A DNA stretch of 64,000 nt from Streptomyces zhaozhouensis (GTDB lineage: Bacteria; Actinomycetota; Actinomycetes; Streptomycetales; Streptomycetaceae). Positions 1 to 8,423 of this stretch are shown in pieces. The position numbers and the translations under genes are program-made. Location of the stretch: positions 248,001-312,000 of the forward strand of contig NZ_OCNE01000002.1 in assembly GCF_900230195.1 (NCBI RefSeq), given 5' to 3'. The number at the start of each line of letters is the position of its first letter. Position 1 is the stretch's first letter. Under the pieces are notes generated by a model, which had not been told where the DNA came from, ran no database searches, and saw only the letters and a program-made list of their open reading frames with translations.

Positions 1-1163
1 CCGGCGCGGGCCTTGACCATGCGGTCCTCCGGGTTGAGGAAGAGCTCCGCCGGGTCGTAGCCGGGCTTGCGGTGGATCTCGACGGTGGGGGCGTAGTCCG
101 GCGCGTCCGCGTCGTCCAGCCAGTAGTAGTAGGTGAACCAGGAGTCCTCGTCGGCGACCGCGACCAGGTCGCCGGCGCGCGGGTGGTCCAGGCCGTGGGC
201 GGCCTTGCCCTCGTCGTCGAGGAGTTCGGCGATGCCGGGGAGGTCCTTCAGCGCCTCGCGGGCCGGCTCCAGGTCCTCCGGACGGCGCACGTAGACGTGG
301 GCGACCTGGTGGTCGGCGACGGCGAACGCGCGGGAGACCCAGGGGTCCAGGTACTCCATCCCGGCCTGGGTGTAGACCTCGAGCAGCCCGGCCTCGCGCA
401 GCCTGCGGTTGATGTGGATCTGGCGGCTGACGGGGGTGATGCCGTACTCGGAGAGCGCGACCACCGTGGCGTCCTGCGCCCGCGCCGCGTCGAGCAACGG
501 GGCCAGCTCGCCGTCGAGTTCGGCCGCGGCGGCCCTGGCCTGCGGGGAGTCGGGGCCGAAGCGCTGGAGGTCGTAGTCGAGGTGCGGCAGGTAGACCAGG
601 GTCAGGTCGGGCTGCCGGGTGGTCAGGATGCGGCGGGCGGCGTGCGCGATCCACCGCGAGGAGTCGATGGCCGCCGTCGGCCCCCAGTAGGTGAAGAGCG
701 GGAACTCGCCGAAGCGGGAGGTGAGTTCGTCATGCAGCTCGGGCGGCCTGGTGTAGCAGTCGGGGTCCTTCTTGCCGTCGGCGTGGTAGATCGGCCGGGG
801 CGTGACGGTGTAGTCGGTGTCGGCGCCCATGGCGTACCACCAGCAGACGTTGGCCACCGTGTACTCGGGATCGACCCTGCGCGCGGCGTCCCAGATCTTC
901 TCGCCGCCGACGAGGGCGTTGTGCTGCCGCCACAGCAGCACATCGCCCAACTCGCGGAAGTACCAGCCGTTTCCGACGATGCCGTGGCCCGAGGGAAGTT
1001 CGCCGGTGAGGAACGTCGCCTGCGCGGAGCACGTCACCGCCGGGAGGACGGTGCCCAGTGGCGCCTGGGAGCCGGCGGCGGCGACCGCCTTGAGCGTGGG
1101 CATGTGGTCGAGCAGTTCGGGAGTGAGTCCCACCACGTCGATGACCACCAGTCGGCGGCTCAT
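1..1163 (-). CDS. EboF-like alkaline phosphatase / nucleotide pyrophosphatase family protein (partial, C-terminus off left edge)
   Basis: About 387 codons are visible from an ATG at 1163; no stop is reached before the window edge. The N-terminus (MSRRLVVIDVVGLTPELL) carries the first metal-binding Asp of the alkaline phosphatase superfamily, and the VTCSAQATFLTG stretch near residue 45 holds the likely nucleophile Thr, followed by the family-typical GNGWYF. This is the type I phosphodiesterase / nucleotide pyrophosphatase pattern. No signal peptide is seen, so it probably acts in the cytoplasm. It is the last visible gene of the ebo-type operon, 83 bases after eboE, the place where EboF sits in other ebo clusters. 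The substrate is unknown; removal of a phosphate or nucleotide group from a cyclitol-derived metabolite is an inference. Confidence 0.85.
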   Translation of the reverse strand, partial: MSRRLVVIDVVGLTPELLDHMPTLKAVAAAGSQAPLGTVLPAVTCSAQATFLTGELPSGHGIVGNGWYFRELGDVLLWRQHNALVGGEKIWDAARRVDPEYTVANVCWWYAMGADTDYTVTPRPIYHADGKKDPDCYTRPPELHDELTSRFGEFPLFTYWGPTAAIDSSRWIAHAARRILTTRQPDLTLVYLPHLDYDLQRFGPDSPQARAAAAELDGELAPLLDAARAQDATVVALSEYGITPVSRQIHINRRLREAGLLEVYTQAGMEYLDPWVSRAFAVADHQVAHVYVRRPEDLEPAREALKDLPGIAELLDDEGKAAHGLDHPRAGDLVAVADEDSWFTYYYWLDDADAPDYAPTVEIHRKPGYDPAELFLNPEDRMVKARA

Positions 1164-1246
1164 GGCAGCACTTCCTTTCGGTGCGTGACGGCTCGGTGCG
1201 TGACGGCTCCGGGGAGATCAGCCGGCGTGGGGACGCCGGCCGCGGC

Positions 1247-2431
1247 TCACGCCTCCTCCTTCAGGCCGAGATCGGTCAACAGGTCGCGCGCCAGCGAGAG
1301 TTCGGCGGCGATGCCGTCGGCCAGCTGGTCGGCGTCCGTGGGGCGCAGCTCGGGCGGGAGTACCTGCCAGGTGTAGGTCTCCACCTCCAGGTGCCGGGTG
1401 AGCGGCCGCCGCCCGCCGACCAGCCTGGCCAGGGACTGCCGCAGCACCGGCAGCGTGGTGGACAGCGGGGCCGGCGGCTTCGCGTGCAGCGGGATGTGAT
1501 GGTGCACCCGCCAGGGCCCGGAGGCGCTCAGCGGCTTCTCGCCGTCCAGCGCCAGGTCCAGGTCGTCACGGGCGGTGACGGTGCCGTCGTGGGCGCGTTC
1601 CCTGGTCTGGTGCAGGAAGCGCTCCTCGACGAACTCGGCGAGCGCCCGGCGCACCTCGGGCCGCTCCGGGTGCTCGGCGTGCAGGGCCGCCGACAGCTGC
1701 GCCTTGTAGATCGGGACCTCCTGCCGCACCAGCCGGTCGATGGCCTCGTCCGGGTCCTCGAACGCGGTGGCCAGATGGCAGGTGTCCAGGCAGAGCCCGA
1801 TCCGGTCGGTGGGCGGCGCCTCGGAACCGGTCAGCAGCCGGGCGGCCTGGTCGGTGGTCTCGATCACACAGCCGGGCTCCGGCTCCAGGGCGACCCTGAT
1901 CTGCCGGCGGTTGCCGCTGGCCAGCAGGTCCAGCTCGCGCGAGAGCCGGTTCAGCTGCTGGACGGCGGCCGCCTCCGCCGCCGCGTCGTAGGGGGTGCGC
2001 CAGGCCAGCGGCAGGGTGGAGATGGTGCCCTCGGTGACGTCGTCGGGCAGCAGCCCGGCGAGCAGACACGCGAGCTGGAGGGTGTGCTCCCGACGGGCGT
2101 CCGTGGTCCAGTCCGGCTGGTAAACGCGGTGCTTGACCTTCGCCGAGCCGAAGCCCCGGTACGGGAAGCCGTTGAGGGTGACCACCTCAAGGCCCTCCCG
2201 GCGCAGCGCCTCGGTGAGCGTGGCGCGCGCCTTCGGGTCGCGGCTCAGGGCCTTGACCACGTCGGCGGCCAGCCACAGGCCGATGCCGAGGCGCTCCCGT
2301 CCCAGCCGACGGCGCACGGGTGCGCAGTGCTCGCTGAGCTGGGCGAGGACCCCGTCAAGGGTCTCGGCGGGGTGGACGTTGGTGCAGTAGGCGAGGTGTA
2401 TCAGCCCACCACTGGGGTGTCGGAAGCGCAC
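1247..2431 (-). CDS. eboE: Metabolite traffic protein EboE, TIM-barrel
   Basis: A 394-residue protein with a GTG start 11 bases after the upstream TatD-like gene. The sequence pattern is that of a xylose-isomerase-like TIM barrel: an opening LIHLAYCTNVHPAETLD strand-loop, the mid-protein VALEPEPGCVIETT strand carrying acidic metal ligands, and IGLCLDTCHLATAFED. The opening and length match the EboE family. EboE is known from ebo clusters of cyanobacteria, algal symbionts and actinobacteria, where the cluster is linked to export or maturation of a small metabolite. The exact reaction is not established. It sits in the middle of an operon whose genes overlap or lie close together, which supports co-expression. 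Substrate is an open question. Confidence 0.85.
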   Translation of the reverse strand: MRFRHPSGGLIHLAYCTNVHPAETLDGVLAQLSEHCAPVRRRLGRERLGIGLWLAADVVKALSRDPKARATLTEALRREGLEVVTLNGFPYRGFGSAKVKHRVYQPDWTTDARREHTLQLACLLAGLLPDDVTEGTISTLPLAWRTPYDAAAEAAAVQQLNRLSRELDLLASGNRRQIRVALEPEPGCVIETTDQAARLLTGSEAPPTDRIGLCLDTCHLATAFEDPDEAIDRLVRQEVPIYKAQLSAALHAEHPERPEVRRALAEFVEERFLHQTRERAHDGTVTARDDLDLALDGEKPLSASGPWRVHHHIPLHAKPPAPLSTTLPVLRQSLARLVGGRRPLTRHLEVETYTWQVLPPELRPTDADQLADGIAAELSLARDLLTDLGLKEEA

Positions 2432-2442
2432 AGGTGTCCCTC

Positions 2443-3300
2443 TCAGCTGTCGGCGGGCGCCCCGCGCCGCAGCACGTTGCCGGCGTAGTCGTCGCGTTCG
2501 GGCCGCTCGCCGAGGTCGAGGCGCCCGCTGAGAGCGTAGAACGCCACCGGGTTGCGCCAGAGCACCAGGTCCACCTCGTCGTCGCTGAAGCCGTCCGCCA
2601 GCATGGCCTCGCCGACCTTCCTGGTCTTCAACGGGTCACTGTTGCCCCAGTCGGCCGCCGAGTTGACCAGCACCTTCTCCGGCCCGTACTCGCGCAGCAA
2701 CCGGACCATCCTGGTCTCGTCCATCTTGGTGTCCGGATAGACGGAGAAGCCCAGCCAGCAGCCGCTGTCCTTGGCGGCGGCGACCGTGGTCTCGTTGAGG
2801 TGGTCCAGCAGCACCCGGTCGGTGGGCAGGGCCGACTCCCTGACCACGTCGATGGTGCGGGCCACGCCGGCGACCTTGTCGCGGTGCGGGGTGTGGACCA
2901 GGGCGGGCAGCTCGTGGTCGACGGCGAGCTGGAGCTGGGCGGCCAGCGCCTCGTCCTCGGCGGGCGTCATCGAGTCGTAGCCGATCTCGCCGACCGCGAC
3001 CACGCTGTCCTTGCGCAGATAGCGGTCCAGCTCGGCCAGCACGGGGACGCACCGCGGGTCGTTGGCCTCCTTGGGGTTGAGGGCCAGCGCGCAGTGGTGG
3101 GTGATGCCGTGCTCCGCGGCCCGGTACGGCTCCCAGCCGAGGAGGGCGTCGAAGTAGTCCAGGAAGCTGCCGACGTTGGTGCGCGGCTGGCCAAGCCAGA
3201 ACGCGGGCTCGACGAGCGCCCGCACCCCCGCGTCCCGCATGGCGCGGTAGTCGTCGGTGGTGCGGGAGGACATGTGGATGTGCGGGTCGAAGATGCGCAT
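2443..3300 (-). CDS. eboB: EboB-like TatD-family metal-dependent hydrolase
   Basis: A 285-residue amidohydrolase-fold protein. It begins MRIFDPHIHMSSRTTDDYRA, where the DPHIHM stretch is the first metal-binding HxH. Later ligands are visible in VAVGEIGYDSMTPAEDEAL, LVHTPH and LLDHLNE, as in TatD/PHP-like hydrolases. The ATG at 3300 shares one base with the stop of eboA (TGATG), so translation is coupled. A longer in-frame reading reaches to 3846 but runs through eboA and is not believed. EboB of ebo clusters is a TatD-like hydrolase, so both position and family agree. The bond it hydrolyses is unknown. Confidence 0.88.
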   Translation of the reverse strand: MRIFDPHIHMSSRTTDDYRAMRDAGVRALVEPAFWLGQPRTNVGSFLDYFDALLGWEPYRAAEHGITHHCALALNPKEANDPRCVPVLAELDRYLRKDSVVAVGEIGYDSMTPAEDEALAAQLQLAVDHELPALVHTPHRDKVAGVARTIDVVRESALPTDRVLLDHLNETTVAAAKDSGCWLGFSVYPDTKMDETRMVRLLREYGPEKVLVNSAADWGNSDPLKTRKVGEAMLADGFSDDEVDLVLWRNPVAFYALSGRLDLGERPERDDYAGNVLRRGAPADS

Positions 3301-3926
3301 CAGGGCTCCTGGGGGTGCGGCGGCTGGGCGGCGAGGACCTCGCGCACGTCCTCGGGGACGGGGCGTCCCGCGGCCTCGCGCTCGGCGGCGTAGTCGGCGA
3401 GCATCCGCAGCAGCTCGGCGTCGGTGCGGGTGGCCAGGCCCGAGACGGCGGTCAGCGGGACGCCGGTGAAGACGCACTTGAGGACGGCGTGCCGCCACTG
3501 GTGCTGGTCCAGGTGGGCGGCGGCGTAGTCGCCGACGGCGGCGACGATCAGCCGGGTGTCGTTGGTGCGCAGGGCGTCCTCGACGAGCGGGACGGCCTCG
3601 GGCCCCAGGTGCAGATAGGACAGCGACTGGAGCACGGCGCGGCGCTCGGCGGCGTCGCCCTGCTGGTAGAGGCGGGTGACGGTGGCCAGGTCGGCGTCGG
3701 CCGCGTGCAGCAGCAGCACCCGGGCCGCGTCGGCGGCCGGCATCCCGGACCCGGGCAGCGCGGCGCGGCCGACGCGGCGGGTGGCGACGGAGAACGAGGA
3801 CTCCCAGTCCGCGTCGGCGGCCCAGCCGAGGGTCGCCTCCAGCCACTCGGCGGCCTCGTGGGGCACGGCCTCGACCAGCTCGGCGCGGAGCGCGGCCAGG
3901 GCCTGCGGCAGGGTGGGTGAGTCCAT
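3300..3926 (-). CDS. eboA: EboA domain-containing protein
   Basis: A 208-residue alpha-helical protein from ATG 3926 (MDSPTLPQALAALRAELVEA). It is rich in Leu, Ala and Asp helices, with repeated segments such as AVLQSLSYLHLGPEAVPLVE and HQWRHAVLKCVFTGVPL, typical of EboA, which has no known catalytic activity. The start overlaps the stop of the upstream TIM-barrel gene (ATGA), and the stop overlaps the start of eboB. The fixed order with eboB, eboC and eboE is the main support for the name. There is no signal peptide or membrane segment, so it is likely a cytosolic scaffold or accessory protein of the ebo pathway. Confidence 0.85.
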   Translation of the reverse strand: MDSPTLPQALAALRAELVEAVPHEAAEWLEATLGWAADADWESSFSVATRRVGRAALPGSGMPAADAARVLLLHAADADLATVTRLYQQGDAAERRAVLQSLSYLHLGPEAVPLVEDALRTNDTRLIVAAVGDYAAAHLDQHQWRHAVLKCVFTGVPLTAVSGLATRTDAELLRMLADYAAEREAAGRPVPEDVREVLAAQPPHPQEP

Positions 3927-4804
3927 CAGGGGACCTCCGAACGACTGCTCATCCGGGTGTCGGTGAGCGCGGCTTCCAGGAACTGGATCGATTCTGCCGC
4001 GAGTTGGGGTCCGGCGTGCGAGTGACGTGGCAGTTCCACGGAGACCAGCCCGGTGTAGCCGGTGCCGGCGAGGGCGGCGAGCACCGGCGGGAAGTCGATC
4101 TCCCCGGTGCCGAACGGCAGATGCTCGTGCACCCCGCGCCGCATGTCCTCGATCTGGACGTGGGCCAGCCACGGACCCGCCTCGGTGACGCAGTCGGCGA
4201 CGGGCGCCGGCTCCAGGCAGCGGCAGTGGCCGATGTCCAGGGTCAGGCGCAGCGCCTCGGGCGAGTCGAGGCGGCGGCGCAGCCGGTGGAAGCCGGCGAG
4301 GTCGCCCAGCAGGTGCCCCGGCTCGGGCTCGACGGCGAGCGGGACGCCGGCCCCGGAGGCGGCGTCCAGCAGCGGGGCGAAGGAGTCGGCGAGCCGGCTC
4401 CAGGCCACCTCCTCGGGGGTCTCCTCCGGCCGGTGGCCGCTGAAGCAGTGCAGCGCGGTGGCGCCGAGGTCGGCGGCGACGCGCACGGCGTCGGTGAGCA
4501 TCGCGATCCGCCGGCCCCTGGCCTCCGGGTCGGGGTCGAGCAGGCTGGGGCTGTGCTTGCGGCGCGGGTCGAGGACGTAGCGGGCGCCGGTCTCGACGGC
4601 GACGGCGAGGCCGAGCCGGTCCAGCCTGGCGGCGACGGCCTCGGTGCGGCGGGCCAGGTCGGGGGCGAGCGGGTCGAGGTGCATGTGGTCGAGGGTCAGC
4701 GCGACGCCCCGGTAGCCGAGGTCGGCCAGCAGGGCGAGGGCGTCGTCCAGGCGCAGGTCGGTGAGGCCGTTGGTGCCGTACGCCAGGCGGAAGCCGGGAC
4801 TCAT
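3926..4804 (-). CDS. Sugar phosphate isomerase/epimerase-like TIM-barrel protein of the ebo operon
   Basis: A 292-residue protein from ATG 4804 (MSPGFRLAYGTNGLTDLRLD). It has the xylose-isomerase-like (AP_endonuc_2) layout: an opening YGTNGL strand, LGYRGVALTLDHMH, VAVETGARYVLD, PLAVEPEPGHLLGD and LRLTLDIGHCRCLEPAP, with acidic and His metal ligands on the strand ends. It resembles eboE in its ends and fold, so the operon encodes two related TIM barrels, probably acting on successive forms of one sugar- or cyclitol-like compound. It overlaps both neighbours by 1-4 bases. Actinobacterial ebo clusters often carry this extra isomerase-like gene. The reaction is unknown. Confidence 0.82.
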   Translation of the reverse strand: MSPGFRLAYGTNGLTDLRLDDALALLADLGYRGVALTLDHMHLDPLAPDLARRTEAVAARLDRLGLAVAVETGARYVLDPRRKHSPSLLDPDPEARGRRIAMLTDAVRVAADLGATALHCFSGHRPEETPEEVAWSRLADSFAPLLDAASGAGVPLAVEPEPGHLLGDLAGFHRLRRRLDSPEALRLTLDIGHCRCLEPAPVADCVTEAGPWLAHVQIEDMRRGVHEHLPFGTGEIDFPPVLAALAGTGYTGLVSVELPRHSHAGPQLAAESIQFLEAALTDTRMSSRSEVP

Positions 4805-5658
4805 GTGGGGCTGACCTTTCTGGACAGCCGCCGCGCCGCGCCCAGCAGCGTCAGCAGCACGGGAACGGGAGCGCGGGCGCCGGCGCGGGCGGCGAGGCCG
4901 GCCTGGAGCGGCACCAGCGCCTGGAGGCCGGCGACGACGCCGGCCTTGGTGTGCTCGCCGGTGGGCCGGCCGGCGGCGCGGGTCAGCGCGGGCGCGGCCG
5001 TCAGCAGGTAGCTGGCGGCACAGCCGCGGGCCGTGCCGGCCTCGGGCCCGGGGCGGCTGACGACGGCGGCGACGCCGGCCGTGGTGGCCAACGCGGCCAG
5101 CGGCGCGGTCCGGTCGCCGCCGTCGACCTCGTTCCGCGAGACATGGGTGACGGCGGTGGTGTGGGCGGCGAGCAGCGCCGCCGGGGGCAGCGCGGCGGGC
5201 GCGACGCGGCCGGCGCCCGCGGCGCCGAGCAGCAGGTCGAGGCCGCGGGCGGCGCCCATGGCGGCGGGGCCCGCGGCGGTGTGCTTGAGCTTGAGGTCGT
5301 AGGCCCAGACGGTGGCGGCCAGCGCGGAGGCGGTGGCCAGTTGGGCGCGGTTGCCCGCGGCGGCCAGCGCCAGGCCGGCGGCCGTGAGGCCGGCGGCGGC
5401 GCCGAACGCGGCGGCGGGCGCGACACGGCCGGACGGCAGCGGCCGGTGCGGCCGGTCGCGGGCGTCCTCGGCGCGGTCGGCCCAGTCGTTGAGCGCCATG
5501 CCCGCCCAGTAGAGGCAGACGGAACTCCCGATGGCCAGCGCCGTGTTGCGGGCCGGCGCCCCGCCGGCCGCCGAGCCGGCCAGGGCGTCGCCCGGCACGG
5601 TCAGCGCGGCCGGCCCGCGCACCAGCTCCACCCAGGCGCGGGCCCTGCCGCCGGTCAC
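4801..5658 (-). CDS. eboC: UbiA-like membrane prenyltransferase EboC
   Basis: A 285-residue membrane protein from ATG 5658 with about eight Ala/Leu-rich transmembrane stretches. The UbiA signature NDxxDxxxD is present as NDWADRAED at residues 57-65, followed by RPHRPLPSG; a second conserved region lies around VWAYDLKLKH. UbiA enzymes move a polyprenyl group from its diphosphate to an acceptor in the membrane. In ebo clusters the UbiA-like protein is EboC, thought to attach or handle a lipid or prenyl group on the transported metabolite. It overlaps the cyclase gene by 4 bases upstream and the isomerase gene by 4 bases downstream. Acceptor and donor are not evident from sequence. Confidence 0.87.
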   Translation of the reverse strand: MTGGRARAWVELVRGPAALTVPGDALAGSAAGGAPARNTALAIGSSVCLYWAGMALNDWADRAEDARDRPHRPLPSGRVAPAAAFGAAAGLTAAGLALAAAGNRAQLATASALAATVWAYDLKLKHTAAGPAAMGAARGLDLLLGAAGAGRVAPAALPPAALLAAHTTAVTHVSRNEVDGGDRTAPLAALATTAGVAAVVSRPGPEAGTARGCAASYLLTAAPALTRAAGRPTGEHTKAGVVAGLQALVPLQAGLAARAGARAPVPVLLTLLGAARRLSRKVSPT

Positions 5659-6776
5659 GAGCGGCCAGCCAGCCGGTCGGCGAGCGCCAGCAGCTCGCGG
5701 TACTGCTCGGCGAGCCCCGGCGGATCGGTGTCCGGATCCTTGAAGAAGAAGCCGAGACCTGGCACGGGCCCGGCGTGGCCCAGCTCGTGGGCGCGGGCCA
5801 GCAGCCGCGCCAGGTCGAGGACGAGGGGGGCGGCGAGCGCGGAGTCGCAGCCCTGCCAGATGGTCTGGAGCACCATCCGGGTGCCGAGGAACCCGTCGAA
5901 CGCGACGTGGTCCCAGGCGGTCTTCCAGTCGCCGAGCGCCGGCACATGGTCGATGTGGGTCTCGCCCTCGGGCTCGCTGCCCAGGTTGTCGGCCAGCGCC
6001 CTGGCCTTGCCCGCGTTCTTGGCGGCGGCGGCCCTGGGGTCGGCGAGGGTGGCGCCGTCGCCGCCGCCCAGCAGGTTGCTGCCGGACCAGGCGCGCACGG
6101 CCAGCTCCCGCTGGGCGAACATCGGTGCCAGCACGGCCCGCAGCAGCGTCTGCCCGGTCTTGCCGTCCCGCCCGGCGTGCGGCAGCCCGGCGGCCGCGGC
6201 GCGGGCGGCGAGCCCCTCGGCGTGCATCCCGGTGGCGGGGGTGAAGTTGACGTAGGAGGCGCCGGCGGTGATCGCGGCGGCGGCGTAGAGCGCGCTGGCC
6301 GGGGCGCGGGCGTCGCCGGCGGCCGGCATCGGCTCGGTGCTGGCCAGGTGCACCACGACGGTGCGGGCCAGCCCGTGGCCCGTGGTGAAGGCGGCGATGT
6401 CGGCGGCGAACGCGTCGACCAGCTGCTCGTCGGAGCGCGGGTCGTCGGGCTGGGGGCCGCCGGGGCGGATCTCGGCGTCGACGCGCGCCAGTTCGTCGGC
6501 GACGGCCGACGGCAGCCCGTGCGGCAGCACCCCGGCCTCGGCGAGCTGTTCGGCGCGCTTGGGCAACGGGGTGGGGTGGGTGTCATGGCCCCCGAACACC
6601 AGCTGTTCCAGCGGGGGCAGGCCGGCCCCCGCGAACGCGGGCCCTGCGGTGACCAGTCCGGTGGGTGGGTGCAGTCCGGCGGCGAGGGCGGCGCGGCCGG
6701 CCACGGTGGTGGTGGCCACCGAGCCCCGGGCGCCGATCAGCCAGACTCCGACGCGTTTCAGGGGTTCTGTTGTCAT
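5655..6776 (-). CDS. Inositol-3-phosphate synthase-like protein (cyclase of the ebo operon)
   Basis: A 373-residue protein from ATG 6776, the first gene of the ebo operon. The N-terminus GVWLIGARGSVATTTVAG is an NAD-binding Rossmann loop of myo-inositol-1-phosphate synthases, and the C-terminal half has the conserved LGSEPEGETHIDHVPALGDWK and VFGGHDTHP-type patches (VFGGHD near residue 60). Family members isomerise and cyclise glucose 6-phosphate to an inositol phosphate through a bound NAD. Cyanobacterial clusters use a 3-dehydroquinate-synthase-like protein (EboD) at this step; here an inositol-phosphate-synthase-type cyclase takes the slot. The ribosome binding site ahead of ATG 6776 is weak. 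No separate promoter motif was recognised. Confidence 0.85.
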   Translation of the reverse strand: MTTEPLKRVGVWLIGARGSVATTTVAGRAALAAGLHPPTGLVTAGPAFAGAGLPPLEQLVFGGHDTHPTPLPKRAEQLAEAGVLPHGLPSAVADELARVDAEIRPGGPQPDDPRSDEQLVDAFAADIAAFTTGHGLARTVVVHLASTEPMPAAGDARAPASALYAAAAITAGASYVNFTPATGMHAEGLAARAAAAGLPHAGRDGKTGQTLLRAVLAPMFAQRELAVRAWSGSNLLGGGDGATLADPRAAAAKNAGKARALADNLGSEPEGETHIDHVPALGDWKTAWDHVAFDGFLGTRMVLQTIWQGCDSALAAPLVLDLARLLARAHELGHAGPVPGLGFFFKDPDTDPPGLAEQYRELLALADRLAGRS

Positions 6777-6870
6777 GTCGCGGCTTTCTGTGCAGCTGCG
6801 GAAGGGGCAAGGGCGCGCGGTGCCCGGCCACGTGTGCGGCGTGACCGGGCAACGCGCGAGGCGGCGGCGC

Positions 6871-6926
6871 GGGGCGGGTTCGGCGATTCCGCCCCTGCCG
6901 TCACCCTCCGGCCCGCGCGGGGCCGG
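6871..6926. terminator. Two GC-rich hairpins between the ThuA gene and the ebo operon
   Basis: GGGGCGG (6871-6877) pairs with CCGCCCC (6889-6895) across an 11-base loop, and CCGGCCC (6908-6914) pairs with GGGCCGG (6920-6926) across 5 bases. They lie just downstream of the minus-strand gene ending at 7011 and upstream of the ebo operon. Neither has a T-tract, as is usual for Streptomyces terminators. They likely separate the two transcription units. Confidence 0.45.
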
Positions 6927-7010
6927 CCTCCGTCCCCGCCGCCCCTCGCGGCGGTGGACGGAGTCGTGGGGTGGTGCCAGTCGGGGTACCGGTTGGTCGG
7001 ATCTGGGGGA

Positions 7011-8423
7011 TCAGTGCTGGCAGTCGGTGGCGGTCAGCTCGGCGACGCGGACGTCCCTGAACTGCACGGTGTCCTCGTCGCCGTGGTTCTGGAGCCCGAT
7101 GTGTCCCGCCAGGCTACGGTTCTCCTCGGTCGAGGTGAAGTCGTTGATCAGCACATCGTTGAGGAAGATCTGGAGATGGTCGCCCTCGACCCGCAGCTCG
7201 TAGGTGTTCCACTCGCCGTTGGGGTTGAGCGCGGCGTCCCTGGCCTCGATGTCGGCCGACTGGAACGTGTAGACGGAGCCGGTCGTCCGCTCGGGGACGT
7301 CGGTGTCGTCGATCTGGATCTCGTAGCCCTGGTCCACCGCGTCCCACGGGTCGTCGGAGACCGGGGAGCCCAGGAAGATCCCGGAGTTGGAGTCACCGAT
7401 CTGGCGCCAGTCCAGCAGCAGCGAGAAGTTCTCGTACGCCTCGGCCTCGTAGTAGAACAGGCCCATGCCGCCGACGCTGGTCAGCGTGCCCTCCTCGGCG
7501 TCCAGCTCGAACCCGCCGGGCCCGGCCTGGGTCCAGCCCTCGGTCGAGGTGCCGTCGAAGATCGAGGTGTACTCGGGCTCCTCCGGGTTCTCGCCCTCGA
7601 CGGAGCAGTCGGCGTCGGTCTGGCCGGCGGCGTACTGGATGCCGCCCAGCAGGTGCTGGCGGAAGTCCTCCTCGGCGAACGACTCGATGGTGTGGCCGCC
7701 GCCGGTGTAGAAGGCGAGGCCGCCGTCGTACTCCTTGCACCAGGCGATCGGGTGGTCGCCCTCCATGTTGCCGCCCTCGTAGGAGGACTCGTCGAGCGAG
7801 GCCAGCACGCGGGCGGTTTCCCTGGGGTTGGTGCGGTAGTTGTACCACTCGTCGGTGCGCTCCCAGGTGTCCCCCAGGTGCGCGGTCGCCGGGTGGTCGT
7901 GGTCCTCGACGTTGACGGTCGCCTGCTGGATCTGCGGGTGACTGTCGAAGAGGGCGCCGGCCAGGCCGTCGTACCACTCCCAGTCGTACTCGGTGTCGGC
8001 GGCGGCGTGGACGCCGACGTAGCCGCCGCCGTTGTTGATGTACCCCTCGAACGCGGTCTGCTGCGCGTCGTCGAGCACGTCGCCCGTGGTGGACAGGAAG
8101 ACGACGGCCTCGTACTGGGCCAGGTTCTCCTCGGTGAACAGCGCCGAGTCCTCGGTCGCCGTCACCGTGAAGTCGTTGGCCTCGCCCAGCTCGGTGATCG
8201 TCTCGATGCCGGTCTCGATCGAGTCGTGCCGGAACCCGGCGGTCTTGGAAAAGACCAGTACGTCGAACGGATCGGCCGCGGTCTCCTGCCCCGCGCGGTC
8301 GGGGGCCTCGGCGGCCCCGGCCGACATCGCGGGCAGCGCGGTGGCGCACAGGGCGCCCCCGACGAGCAGGAAGCCGGCTCGTCGCAACCGGGTGGTGCGG
8401 GTCGTGTCACTCAACGCTCTCAC
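7011..8423 (-). CDS. Secreted ThuA domain / DUF1080 (3-keto-disaccharide hydrolase-like) protein
   Basis: A 470-residue exported protein with a GTG start that overlaps the stop of the upstream dehydrogenase by 4 bases. A signal peptide covers about residues 1-38 (RRAGFLLVGGALCATALPAM). Residues about 50-270 are a ThuA-like glutamine-amidotransferase-fold domain (DVLVFSKTAGFRHDSIETG, GGYVGVHAAADTEYDW, WCKEYDGGLAFYTGGGH). Residues about 285-470 are a DUF1080 beta-sandwich (FDGTSTEGW, LLLDWRQIGDSNSGIFLGSP, HIGLQNHGDEDTVQFRDVRV). DUF1080 includes 3-keto-glycoside hydrolases and glucan-binding domains. Coupling to a secreted sugar dehydrogenase suggests the two work together on extracellular sugars. 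ThuA activity in exported proteins is poorly known. Confidence 0.88.
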   Translation of the reverse strand: MRALSDTTRTTRLRRAGFLLVGGALCATALPAMSAGAAEAPDRAGQETAADPFDVLVFSKTAGFRHDSIETGIETITELGEANDFTVTATEDSALFTEENLAQYEAVVFLSTTGDVLDDAQQTAFEGYINNGGGYVGVHAAADTEYDWEWYDGLAGALFDSHPQIQQATVNVEDHDHPATAHLGDTWERTDEWYNYRTNPRETARVLASLDESSYEGGNMEGDHPIAWCKEYDGGLAFYTGGGHTIESFAEEDFRQHLLGGIQYAAGQTDADCSVEGENPEEPEYTSIFDGTSTEGWTQAGPGGFELDAEEGTLTSVGGMGLFYYEAEAYENFSLLLDWRQIGDSNSGIFLGSPVSDDPWDAVDQGYEIQIDDTDVPERTTGSVYTFQSADIEARDAALNPNGEWNTYELRVEGDHLQIFLNDVLINDFTSTEENRSLAGHIGLQNHGDEDTVQFRDVRVAELTATDCQH

